Assembly: GCA_016222815.1 (NCBI GenBank)
Contig: JACRQE010000004.1
Span: 40,206-104,205 of the forward strand
DNA: 64,000 nt
Reading direction: 5' to 3'
From: Candidatus Uhrbacteria bacterium
GTDB taxonomy: Bacteria > Patescibacteriota > Patescibacteriia > 2-12-FULL-60-25
A program made the translations under genes and the position numbers. Positions 27,048 to 35,020 of the stretch are shown here, in pieces. The number at the start of each line of letters is the position of its first letter. Within the stretch, counting starts at the first letter, position 1. Under the pieces are notes generated by a model. That model saw nothing but the letters and a program-made list of their open reading frames with translations. It was not told the origin of the DNA and ran no database searches.

Positions 27048-27071
27048 AAGGCGGACCCCGTGGTCCGCCTT
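27048..27071. terminator. Hairpin after the third LVIVD gene
   Basis: Perfect inverted repeat AAGGCGGACC-CCGT-GGTCCGCCTT about 30 nt after the stop at 27103 (minus strand). The T run is better on the plus strand (TTTGTTTC). A near-identical hairpin lies at 29244-29271 after the sister gene, so it seems to be part of the duplicated unit. Confidence 0.6.
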
Positions 27072-27102
27072 TGTTTCAATCTTTTTTCGATTCTCTATCC
27101 GC

Positions 27103-29172
27103 TTATTTGCTGGCGAACTTCCCGACCGAGCCATTGAAGCCTACGGGCCCCCCGCCATGTACCGGAGACGGCGGTCCTTCTAAGATGTAATAGTGGCCAT
27201 CTTCTTTACCGGCGACGTAAACGTTTAAACCGAGAAAGACATTATAGGTCGTACCAGCAACGTTATATGCGCCAATCCGAGTAGTGGCGGCATTCAGCAT
27301 CATTCCAGGATTCTGCGTATTAATCAGTGCCAAGTTTGAGCTGTCCGCTTCTTCACCCTTATCTGACACGAGCAGGATGTTACCGGCCACTGACACGTTA
27401 TTCACCGTATTGTTATTGATCGTCAAGCTGCTCACCGGTGTCATTTCGGCAGGATTAGAGATGTCGATCGATTGCACCGTATTCGCGAAATCCGAGTTAT
27501 TGCCGACCACGAAAGCGTAGAACAACGATGCCGCTATCTTGGCGTCCTTATACGTCTGCAACGTGCTTACCGCAGTCGGAGCGCTCGCGTTTGAGACGTC
27601 CACAGCCGTAAGATATCCATCCGATGCATCAGACGTATACACGTACGCATAACCGCCGGTGTACTGGAGATCCATTCCGGTTGACGTGGTGAAATTCATG
27701 CCTGAACCGCTCACTACGCTCGGACTCGAGGCATTGGAGACATCGACGATCTTGAAGGTATCGCCCGATACTGAATCATAACCTATTACGTAAGCGTAAA
27801 TATCATTCACCACTATCTTTGTGATACCGCTGTCCATGACTGTCATCGTGGACACGATCGACGGGGAAGCCGTATTTGAGACATCGATTATCTGCAGGTT
27901 GTTCGAAGAACTCTGGCTGGAGAGATAGACGTAATCTCCATATTTTGTGATGGCCGTGGCATTGGAAATCGTGCCGTTCAACGTCGAAATCTCCACCGGA
28001 TTCGCCGTATCCGATACGTCCACAATCATGACTTTGTTGTCCGTATTGGACGAAATATAAGCTGTATTATTCAATCCGATATCCACATAGGCAGTTTCGA
28101 CTCCACCGGATGACGAGTAATCCGTTGAACTGAGTATGTCCAGCGGAAGTACGACACCCGCCGCCTTAGCCGTGAACACCACGGTGTTGGTGTAGGTTCC
28201 CTGGACGCCAGCTGCCGGCATGCGCAGTCTCCAATAGGTATCGGTCGTGGGGATGGTCAGGTCTTCCGTCTGCTGGACCAGGCCAAGGGCCAGGTCGGTC
28301 GAAGCGGTCTTGCTCACCGCAGTCGCGCTTTCCCATGCGGTCAGGGCGCTCAAGGAATAGTGGACTGCCGAAGCCGCGATGTTGTCGAAGCCTGACAGGT
28401 TGGAGACCATGTCTCCCTCGATCGGCGTCGGCTGGGCGAGCGGGTCATGCAAAGCGATGACGTCAGAATCAACGTCGCGGTTGCCCGTATTCGAGAAGGT
28501 CAGCTCGATGGCGTTGGAGTCAGCTCCCAGGGCAAGCGTGCCGTAGTTGATGGCGTTCGGCACGCTGAAGGCGGCAAGGCTGGCGACTTCGTAAGTCTCC
28601 TGCAACATCATCTGTTCCTCTGCGTTGTCCGCCACATTCACCGCAGCCACCCAGGTATCCGGTTCATTCGGGCTGCCCGCATCAGTCGGATCCACATAGT
28701 TAGGCAGGCTGAAGCTCGTCTCGAAGGTGACATCCGTGTCATCCGGGGTATCGCAACCGTCGAAATCATCGGGGAAATACAGGGTGGTGTGGTAGCAGTT
28801 ATTGGTGTCCGGGGTGCAGCTGACTCCCGGCAAGATGCCAGAGCGGTACAACGTAACCGTGGCCTGCATCAGGTTATGGCAGCCGTTCAAGTCGGTTATG
28901 GTGCCGCCTACGAAGATGTTCTTCGGCAATCCTTCGTTTGTCGTGAAGCCGGCTCCGATGCCGGCTGGACCGATGTCGGTACCAAGGGACGTCTCGGCGA
29001 CGTACATCGAATCCACGGTCGGTGCAGTATTGCCGGCTCCGGCCTCCTGCGTCGTCACGTCCGCTTTGGACTTGAGCATGAATAAGGCGACGATGGCCAC
29101 GAGCGCTATCGCCGTGAACAGGACTCCGGCGAGGAGATACGCCGGTTGGGTTATCTTTGGTTGTGTAGGCAT
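27103..29172 (-). CDS. Membrane-anchored LVIVD-repeat protein, paralogue 3
   Basis: 689 aa from ATG 29172 (MPTQPKITQPAYLL). A single transmembrane helix (~12-32) anchors an outer region. Residues ~40-340 are nearly the same in all three paralogues (TDLNGCHNLMQATVTLYRSG, TDTYWRLRMPAAGVQGTYTN). The C-terminal half has LVIVD-type repeats (VMIVDVSDTANPVEISTL, LQIIDVSNTASPSIVSTM, FKIVDVSNASSPSVV, LTAVDVSNASAPTAVS) that should form a beta-propeller. The frame extends 35 codons upstream but a -10 box 12 nt before this ATG argues for the shorter form. Such proteins are usually extracellular; the ligand is unknown. Confidence 0.85.
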   Translation of the reverse strand: MPTQPKITQPAYLLAGVLFTAIALVAIVALFMLKSKADVTTQEAGAGNTAPTVDSMYVAETSLGTDIGPAGIGAGFTTNEGLPKNIFVGGTITDLNGCHNLMQATVTLYRSGILPGVSCTPDTNNCYHTTLYFPDDFDGCDTPDDTDVTFETSFSLPNYVDPTDAGSPNEPDTWVAAVNVADNAEEQMMLQETYEVASLAAFSVPNAINYGTLALGADSNAIELTFSNTGNRDVDSDVIALHDPLAQPTPIEGDMVSNLSGFDNIAASAVHYSLSALTAWESATAVSKTASTDLALGLVQQTEDLTIPTTDTYWRLRMPAAGVQGTYTNTVVFTAKAAGVVLPLDILSSTDYSSSGGVETAYVDIGLNNTAYISSNTDNKVMIVDVSDTANPVEISTLNGTISNATAITKYGDYVYLSSQSSSNNLQIIDVSNTASPSIVSTMTVMDSGITKIVVNDIYAYVIGYDSVSGDTFKIVDVSNASSPSVVSGSGMNFTTSTGMDLQYTGGYAYVYTSDASDGYLTAVDVSNASAPTAVSTLQTYKDAKIAASLFYAFVVGNNSDFANTVQSIDISNPAEMTPVSSLTINNNTVNNVSVAGNILLVSDKGEEADSSNLALINTQNPGMMLNAATTRIGAYNVAGTTYNVFLGLNVYVAGKEDGHYYILEGPPSPVHGGGPVGFNGSVGKFASK

Positions 29173-29184
29173 AAATTTGTGTAA

Positions 29185-29190
29185 ATTATA
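29185..29190 (-). promoter_or_regulatory. Extended -10 box of LVIVD paralogue 3
   Basis: TGT-TATAAT on the minus strand, ending 12 nt before the ATG at 29172. No convincing -35 is present, as expected of extended -10 promoters. The same arrangement precedes the other two paralogues. Confidence 0.55.
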
Positions 29191-29243
29191 ACACGAAGTC
29201 ATCGCTCGCCTCATGAGTGAAAAAAAACTGGCTGTGGATAACC

Positions 29244-29271
29244 AAAAGGCGGACCTTGCGGTCCGCCTTTT
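29244..29271. terminator. Terminator after LVIVD paralogue 2
   Basis: AAAAGGCGGACC-TTGC-GGTCCGCCTTTT, a perfect 12-bp stem with A/T runs on both sides, 16 nt after the stop at 29287 (minus strand). It separates paralogues 2 and 3 into independent transcripts. Confidence 0.8.
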
Positions 29272-29286
29272 CTTCACATCGTTTGC

Positions 29287-31596
29287 TTAGGAAGCTATGA
29301 CTTGTATCTGCTCTGTATTAGAATCCAGTTCAAGCGCAGGATTCCTGACAATCACGTTGATTATCGCACCTCCCGGAGTGAAGGCATTTGCCGGAATACT
29401 ATCGACTTGGATTTGGGTCGGGCTAATGATGGTGACGGTGGCGCCAACCGGCAATGAACCTCCGTTCCATTTTACCGTAACGCCCTCCACGAAACCGGTC
29501 CCATTGATTACGAGCGTGAGTGCGCTCCCTCCGTTATTGAACGGAACCACATAGTTATCCGGCAAAAATCCGATAATGAATGCTTCACTGCTCAATGTGG
29601 TGATAGCGGGTCCGGCGACCACGATCGTCGCGGCGTTGAGGGTGACGTAGGTCGCATTAGTCTGCGCTGTGACGTAGACATAGCTGGCTGTAGCTGCAAT
29701 CGTCAGTGTCTGTCCGGCTGTCCCGACCAACGTCGAAGTTATGACGGACATGTTCGAGCTGTTCGAGACATCCATGGCGGTCAGGTTGCTGTTGGTCGTG
29801 TTATTGCTGGCATCAGCCACATAGAGCACGTCTCCGACCAGCGCTGCGTCCGTGACCGTATTATTGTTGATGCTGTAACCGGATATGATCTGCATGTCGT
29901 ACGAATTGGTGATGTTTATGCTTTCCACCGAATTCGCGAAATCCGAGTTGTTGCCGACGACATAAGCCGTATTCCCGTCAGCGGAAATCACGAGCACACC
30001 GTCTTTATTTGTCGCTACGGCGCTGATCACTACCGGTGCGTTTTTTGTCGTCACGTCGATAGTGGTCAAGTATCCGTTGGTCGCGTCCGTCGAGTAGACA
30101 TAGGCTGTGTTGCTGATCACCTGCACGGAAATCGTATCGACTGCAGTATTTCCGGTGCTGGTCACGTTCAACATCGAACCCGAAATGACAGACGCCGCAG
30201 TTTTATTCGTTACATCAACGATAGCGAAATTTTTAGTGTTCGTGATATCCGTTCCGACGACATAAGCGTAATTTCCGCTGATCGCGATATCCGTGATCCC
30301 GTTATCCATGACCGTTATCGTATCTTGAATCAACGGATCGGCTGTATTTGATACATCCACGATCTGCATGTTGTCGACCGTATTCTCGCTCGTCAGGTAA
30401 ATATAGTTGCCATCCTTGCTGATTTCCGTCGCGTAAGAATTGACTTCTGTCGAACCAAGCGATATCGGATTCTCCGATTGCGACACATCGTAGATATTGA
30501 GGATGCCGGTAGATTCGTTGGATGAAACCGTATAGGAGGTATTGCTCTCGACAGTCGACGCCTTGATGTTCGCTATGTTCTCGCTATTCACTTGTCCCAG
30601 CGGTGCGACAGAAGCTGCCGCCTTAGCCGTAAACACCACGACGTTGGTGTACGTACCCTGCACGCCGGATGCCGGCATGCGGAGCCTCCAATAGGTGTCG
30701 GTCGTGGGGATGGTCAGGTCTTCTGTCTGTTGGACCAGGTTGAGGGCCAAATCGGTGGACGGGGCTTTCGCGACTGCCGTGTCGCCTGTCCCGTAGGTGA
30801 AGCCACTGGTCAGGGAGTAATGGACCGCCGAAGCTGCGATATCGTCGAAGCCTGACAGGTTGGAGACCATGTCGTCCACGGCGTAGACGTCTGAATCCAC
30901 GTCGCGGTTGCCCGTGTTGGAAAAGGTCAGCTGGATGGCGTTGGAGTCTGCTCCCAGGGCCACGCTACCGTAGTTGATGGCGTTCGGCACGCTAAAGGCG
31001 GCCAAGCTGTTGACTTCGTAAGTTTCGGTAAGGGATGTCTGGGCCGCGGCATTGTCCGTGACATTCACGTAAGCCACCCAGTTCTCTGCATCATACGGGC
31101 TGCCTGCATCTGAAGGATCTACGTAGTTAGGCAGGCTGAAGCTTGTCTCAAAGGTCACATTCGTATCATCCGGGGTATCGCAGCCGACGAAATCTCCTGG
31201 GAGCAATGTGTCTTGGTAGCAGTTGTTCGTGTCCGCCGCGCAGTTTTGGTCGTCGACCAATCCTGAACGGTACAAGGTGACCGTGGCTCCAGCCAGGTTG
31301 TGGCAGCCGTTAAGGTCGGTTATCTGGCCGTAAACGTAGATATTCTTCGCCGACCCTTCGTTGGTCGTGAAGCCCGCCCCCACCCCGGCCGGACCGATGC
31401 TCGCGCCTTGGGATGAATCCGAGACGGTCAGAAGGTCCACGGTCGGAGCTGTGTTGTCGGCACTAGCTTCTTGCGTCGTCACGTCCGCTTTGGATCGGAG
31501 AATGAATAAAGATACGAGCGCGATTAACGCTATCACTGTGAACAGGACTCCGGCTAAAAGATACGCCGGTTGGTTTGTCTTAGGTTGTGTAAGCAT
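29287..31596 (-). CDS. Membrane-anchored LVIVD-repeat protein with C-terminal IPT-like domain, paralogue 2
   Basis: 769 aa from ATG 31596 (MLTQPKTNQPAYLLAGV). It shares the transmembrane anchor and first ~330 residues with its neighbours. The propeller repeats are diverged (LNIYDVSQSENPISLGS, MQIVDVSNTADPLIQDT, FAIVDVTNKTAASVIS, LTTIDVTTKNAPVVIS). The last ~100 residues form an extra IPT/TIG-like domain (LTLVINGTGFVEGVTVKWNG, ISPTQIQVDSIPANAF) not found in the other two copies. Thus the N-terminal half is conserved while the outer half varies, as in surface antigens or adhesins. A -10 box lies 12 nt before the start. Confidence 0.85.
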   Translation of the reverse strand: MLTQPKTNQPAYLLAGVLFTVIALIALVSLFILRSKADVTTQEASADNTAPTVDLLTVSDSSQGASIGPAGVGAGFTTNEGSAKNIYVYGQITDLNGCHNLAGATVTLYRSGLVDDQNCAADTNNCYQDTLLPGDFVGCDTPDDTNVTFETSFSLPNYVDPSDAGSPYDAENWVAYVNVTDNAAAQTSLTETYEVNSLAAFSVPNAINYGSVALGADSNAIQLTFSNTGNRDVDSDVYAVDDMVSNLSGFDDIAASAVHYSLTSGFTYGTGDTAVAKAPSTDLALNLVQQTEDLTIPTTDTYWRLRMPASGVQGTYTNVVVFTAKAAASVAPLGQVNSENIANIKASTVESNTSYTVSSNESTGILNIYDVSQSENPISLGSTEVNSYATEISKDGNYIYLTSENTVDNMQIVDVSNTADPLIQDTITVMDNGITDIAISGNYAYVVGTDITNTKNFAIVDVTNKTAASVISGSMLNVTSTGNTAVDTISVQVISNTAYVYSTDATNGYLTTIDVTTKNAPVVISAVATNKDGVLVISADGNTAYVVGNNSDFANSVESINITNSYDMQIISGYSINNNTVTDAALVGDVLYVADASNNTTNSNLTAMDVSNSSNMSVITSTLVGTAGQTLTIAATASYVYVTAQTNATYVTLNAATIVVAGPAITTLSSEAFIIGFLPDNYVVPFNNGGSALTLVINGTGFVEGVTVKWNGGSLPVGATVTIISPTQIQVDSIPANAFTPGGAIINVIVRNPALELDSNTEQIQVIAS

Positions 31597-31608
31597 AGTT
31601 TTGCCAAG

Positions 31609-31614
31609 ATTATA
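31609..31614 (-). promoter_or_regulatory. Extended -10 box of LVIVD paralogue 2
   Basis: TGT-TATAAT on the minus strand, 12 nt before the ATG at 31596. The 216-bp gap upstream is AT-rich and otherwise unlike the leaders of the other two copies. Confidence 0.55.
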
Positions 31615-31748
31615 ACACACACATAGTCAAATAAAAAAATCTTTAATGTTGATAACGTGATGCAAGTACAAAAATTAATTCTGGAATCAACCATGTTCAC
31701 AGACCGATATTTATTGTTTACCCAGATTAATAAACCTAAAATTACCGC

Positions 31749-31779
31749 AAAGGCGAGCCCGATGGGCTCGCCTTTTTCT
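31749..31779. terminator. Terminator after LVIVD paralogue 1
   Basis: AAGGCGAGCCC-GAT-GGGCTCGCCTT stem followed by TTTCTT on the plus strand; on the minus strand it lies 33 nt after the stop at 31813. Probably stops the minus transcript despite the short T run. Confidence 0.65.
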
Positions 31780-31812
31780 TCAATATTCCCTCGAGGCTCA
31801 TCGCCTACTTCC

Positions 31813-33873
31813 TTACTTCGCGCCGCCACCAGCTTTACCGCCGCCACCAACCGGAGGCGTCGGCGCCCAGAGCACGTAGTAGACGCCATCTGCCCGTCCA
31901 GACACGTACACGTTGGTCAGACTTACGCCACCCAATGTATATACAGTACCGGCTGCGTTATATGCCCCCAAACGGGTTGAGGCGACAATGGAAATGTTCG
32001 CTGGATCCGAGATGTTTAATACGTGTATATTGTCTGAACCAACCTCCTCTCCGTTATCAGTCACGTATAGGTAATTTCCATACACTTTCATGCTACTCGG
32101 GGTATTCGTGTTTATCGACTCATTGCCGACGATACCCAAATTAGACGGATCCTGCGCGCTGACCATCTGAATTGAATTTGCAAAATCCGAATTGTTGCCG
32201 GCAACGAATACGTAAGCCTGCTCACCTACGGTTGATGCAAAAATCTTAGCGTCTGTGTGGGTCTGTAATGTGTCCAGAATGACCGGGCTCCCCGGGGTGG
32301 ATGCGTTTATCGTATACAGATAACCATGAGCCGGCGACGAAACGCTGTCCATCGCATAGACATAAACCGTGCTACCAAACCTTTCGACACCTGTCACCGG
32401 ATAATCTATGGTAAGCGTCGAACCTGGGACCACGGTAGGACTGGCTGGATTCGACATATCCACGATCACGAACTTATCGGTACCACCGACTACATACGCA
32501 TACTGAAACCCATCATACGCCACATCCTTAACCCCGCCGCTGATGGCCGTAATCGTGGATACAATGGTCGGAGTAGCCGGGACCGAGACATCGATAATCT
32601 GGAAATTATTGGTGGCGCTTTCGCTGGAGAGGATAAGATGATCCCCATTGTATTCAATCGCCGTCTCATTTGCGAGCGTATTGCTCAATGTCGTGAGTTC
32701 TACTGGGTTAGCGGAGTCGGACATATCCACGACCATCAGTGTGTTGGAATTTTCCGCTGTCACATAAACCGAATTGCTGTCCACATCCATGTAGCTTACA
32801 TTGACCCCATCGCTTGATGCATAGCTTAAGCTGCTGCTAATATCCAGTGCTCCGATGGTAGCCGCCGCCTTAGCCGTGAACACCACGACGTTGGTGTAGG
32901 TTCCCTGCACACCGGATGCCGGCATGCGCAGTTTCCAGTAGGTATCGGTCGTGGGGATGGTCAGGTCATCGGTCTGCTGGAGCAGGCCAAGGGCCAGGTC
33001 GGTCGAAGCGGTCTTGCTCACCGCCGTTGCGCTTTCGTATGCGGTCAGGGCGCTCAAGGAATAATGGACCGCCGAAGCCGAGATATTGTCGAATCCTGAC
33101 AGGTTGGAGACCATATCTCCCTCAATCGGCGTCGGCTGGGCGAGCGGGTCATGCAAAGCGATGACGTCAGAATCCACGTTGCGGTTGCCGGTGTTCGAGA
33201 AGGTCAGCTGGATGGCGTTGGAGTCAGCTCCCAGGGCCACGCTACCGTAGTTGATGGCGTTCGGCACGCTAAAGGCGGCCAAGCTGTTGACTTCGAAAGT
33301 TTCCGTAAAGACAGTCTGTTCTTCGGCATTGTCCGCTACGTTCACATAAGCCAACCAGTTAACGCCTTCATACGGGCTGCCCGCATCCGTCGGATCCACA
33401 TAATTAGGCATGCTGAAGCTTGTCTCAAAAGTCACATTCGTGTCATCCGGGGTATCGCAACCTACGAAATCCTCAGGGTACAAGGTCGTGTGGTAGCAAT
33501 TATTCGTATCAGACGTGCAGCTTTGGGAGCCGGGTATGTCTGAACGATACAACGTGACGGTTGCCTGCATCAGGTTATGGCAACCATTCATGTCTGAAAG
33601 CTGGCCGCCAACGTAAATTGTCTTCGGTGCTCCTTCATTGGTCGTAAAGCCATCACCAATCCCAGCCGGACCTATATCAATACCTTGGGACGTCTCGGCG
33701 ACATACAGAGAATCCACGTTCGGGGCCGCATTGCCCGGATACGCTTCCTGTGTCGTAACATCCGCTTTGGACCGGAGCATAAATAAAGAAATTATCGCGA
33801 CAAGCGCTATCACTGTGAACAGGACTCCGGCTAAGAGATACGCCGGTTGGGTTATCTTTGGTTGGGTAGGCAT
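31813..33873 (-). CDS. Membrane-anchored LVIVD-repeat protein, paralogue 1
   Basis: 686 aa, start MPTQPKITQPAYLLAGV fixed by a -10 box 13 nt upstream. One transmembrane helix (~12-32), then the conserved ~300-residue region, then LVIVD-type repeats (LMVVDMSDSANPVELTTL, FQIIDVSVPATPTIVST, FVIVDMSNPASPTVVPG, IHVLNISDPANISIVAS). It ends in a Gly-rich tail (PPVGGGGKAGGGAK). It is closest to paralogue 3: the N-terminal regions and the ~45-bp upstream leader are almost identical, which points to recent duplication or gene conversion. Likely displayed on the cell surface; function unknown. Confidence 0.85.
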   Translation of the reverse strand: MPTQPKITQPAYLLAGVLFTVIALVAIISLFMLRSKADVTTQEAYPGNAAPNVDSLYVAETSQGIDIGPAGIGDGFTTNEGAPKTIYVGGQLSDMNGCHNLMQATVTLYRSDIPGSQSCTSDTNNCYHTTLYPEDFVGCDTPDDTNVTFETSFSMPNYVDPTDAGSPYEGVNWLAYVNVADNAEEQTVFTETFEVNSLAAFSVPNAINYGSVALGADSNAIQLTFSNTGNRNVDSDVIALHDPLAQPTPIEGDMVSNLSGFDNISASAVHYSLSALTAYESATAVSKTASTDLALGLLQQTDDLTIPTTDTYWKLRMPASGVQGTYTNVVVFTAKAAATIGALDISSSLSYASSDGVNVSYMDVDSNSVYVTAENSNTLMVVDMSDSANPVELTTLSNTLANETAIEYNGDHLILSSESATNNFQIIDVSVPATPTIVSTITAISGGVKDVAYDGFQYAYVVGGTDKFVIVDMSNPASPTVVPGSTLTIDYPVTGVERFGSTVYVYAMDSVSSPAHGYLYTINASTPGSPVILDTLQTHTDAKIFASTVGEQAYVFVAGNNSDFANSIQMVSAQDPSNLGIVGNESINTNTPSSMKVYGNYLYVTDNGEEVGSDNIHVLNISDPANISIVASTRLGAYNAAGTVYTLGGVSLTNVYVSGRADGVYYVLWAPTPPVGGGGKAGGGAK

Positions 33874-33886
33874 AAAATTTGTGTAG

Positions 33887-33892
33887 ATTATA
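33887..33892 (-). promoter_or_regulatory. Extended -10 box of LVIVD paralogue 1
   Basis: TGT-TATAAT on the minus strand, 13 nt before the ATG at 33873; the transcript would have a leader of only about 6 nt. Confidence 0.55.
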
Positions 33893-33903
33893 ACATGAAG
33901 TTC

Positions 33904-33955
33904 ACCTCTAGACTCATGAGTGAAAAAAAAAACTGGCTGTGGATAACCAAAAGGC
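33904..33955. repeat. Leader repeat shared with LVIVD paralogue 3 (other copy 29209-29250)
   Basis: The stretch containing CTCATGAGTG, a run of A, CTGGCTGTGGATAACC and AAAAGGC occurs upstream of both paralogues 1 and 3. It contains a perfect DnaA-box consensus (TGTGGATAA at 33938-33946; 29233-29241 in the other copy). It marks the extent of the duplicated unit. Confidence 0.7.
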
Positions 33956-34018
33956 TAACCAAAGGGTCAGCCATATTCCTCACATCGTGAATCTTCTTCT
34001 CCGAAAATATTTTCTCAC

Positions 34019-34465
34019 CTATCCTTTCAACAACCTCTCCACCACGTTTCTCACCACCGTCCCATCAGCCTGCCCCGCCGCTTTCTTCATCACCGCTCCC
34101 ATGACTTTACCTGTGTCCGACAAAGCCGCGTTCATTTCGGTTATGATTCCCTTGGCGATCTCCTCGACCTGGGCTTCGGACATCTGCGCCGGCAAATAAT
34201 GCTCTATGAGTTCGATCTCCTTTGCCTGCCTCTCGGCCAAATCGTTCCGCCCCGCAGCTTTGAAGTCGTTCAAGGCGTCCTTATATTGCTTGACCATGGT
34301 CCGCATCACGCCCATGGCTTCGTCATCCGTCAGGTCGTGTCCTACATCTATCTGCCTGTTCTTGAAAGCCGCCCGCACCATGCGCAGAGTCGAAAGCGCG
34401 GATTCGTTCTTGGCCTTCATAGCCTCTTTCATGTCGGTATCGATGTTTTGGAGTATGGTCGGCAT
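34019..34465 (-). CDS. yqeY: GatB/YqeY domain protein
   Basis: 148-aa member of the YqeY family, related to the tRNA-binding tail of the GatB amidotransferase subunit; the cellular role is not well defined. Typical sequence features are LRMVRAAFKNRQID, RNDLAERQAKEIELIEHYLPAQMS and the C-terminal GKVMGAVMKKAAGQADGTVVRNVVERLL. Usual length is ~150, so it is full length. In many bacteria yqeY lies next to rpsU, and here rpsU is the adjacent upstream gene, which supports both calls. Confidence 0.93.
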   Translation of the reverse strand: MPTILQNIDTDMKEAMKAKNESALSTLRMVRAAFKNRQIDVGHDLTDDEAMGVMRTMVKQYKDALNDFKAAGRNDLAERQAKEIELIEHYLPAQMSEAQVEEIAKGIITEMNAALSDTGKVMGAVMKKAAGQADGTVVRNVVERLLKG

Positions 34466-34502
34466 AGCTTATGCACAATATTTAGAACTTACCCTCCCCT
34501 CC

Positions 34503-34580
34503 TGTCATCCCACGGTTCAACCGGGGGACCTGGATTCCCCGCTGGGTTTTATCCCGGTAAGACGCCGGGACGGAGAATGA
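34503..34580. repeat. Dispersed repeat of REP type, copy A
   Basis: Begins TGTCATCCCACGGTTCAACC and ends GGAGAATGACAAAA with internal inverted segments (CCCGGTAAGACGCCGGG). The copy at 43139-43215 shares the TCCCACGG...GACCGGGGGACC start and the GAATGACAAA end. Located in the gap between rpsU and yqeY. Confidence 0.6.
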
Positions 34581-34626
34581 CAAAAGAAGATGCAACCTAC
34601 GGAGATTAAATTACATCCTTATAACA

Positions 34627-34654
34627 AAAACGTCGAGCCCCGGGCTCGACGTTT
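34627..34654 (-). terminator. Terminator of rpsU
   Basis: AAAACGTCGAGCCC/GGGCTCGACGTTTT, a perfect stem 17 nt after the rpsU stop, followed by TTTTTG on the minus strand. Confidence 0.85.
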
Positions 34655-34671
34655 TCATTTCTTCAGTTCAC

Positions 34672-34911
34672 CTACCTCCGCTTGTGTTGCGGCTCGTCTT
34701 TCAACTGGCCGGTCTTCAAGAGGTACTCGTAATTCTGCCGTTTTTCTTCACGGTAGAGTGCGCTAGTGCGGCGCTTATTGCGGTTCATCGGTTTGTTCTT
34801 GAACCTGATTTTTTTGGCCTGGAGCAATTTTCCGCTGGTCTGCACATGCCGCTGGAAGCGGCGGAGCAGGGCGTCAAATGTCTCACCTTTCCGGCGTTTT
34901 ACTTCACCCAT
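34672..34911 (-). CDS. rpsU: 30S ribosomal protein S21
   Basis: Small basic ribosomal protein of the 30S platform. The 79-aa product MGEVKRRKGETFDALLRRFQ shows the S21 pattern (FDALLRRFQRHVQTSG, KKIRFKNKPMNRNKRRTSALYREEKR). I prefer the ATG at 34911 to the in-frame GTG at 34920: the Shine-Dalgarno AGGAAGG abuts the GTG with no spacing but is 8 nt from the ATG. The protein is longer at the C-terminus than the ~60-70 aa seen in many bacteria. It lies between hisS and yqeY. Confidence 0.9.
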   Translation of the reverse strand: MGEVKRRKGETFDALLRRFQRHVQTSGKLLQAKKIRFKNKPMNRNKRRTSALYREEKRQNYEYLLKTGQLKDEPQHKRR

Positions 34912-35020
34912 GCGACCCACCTTCCTTTCTGTTATTAGAGTATTTGCTATCAGGAACCAACCGTTGCGGTTGGATCCGAATTTCGACGTGCCGCTATCTT
35001 AGGCAAAATAAGCCTTTTCG

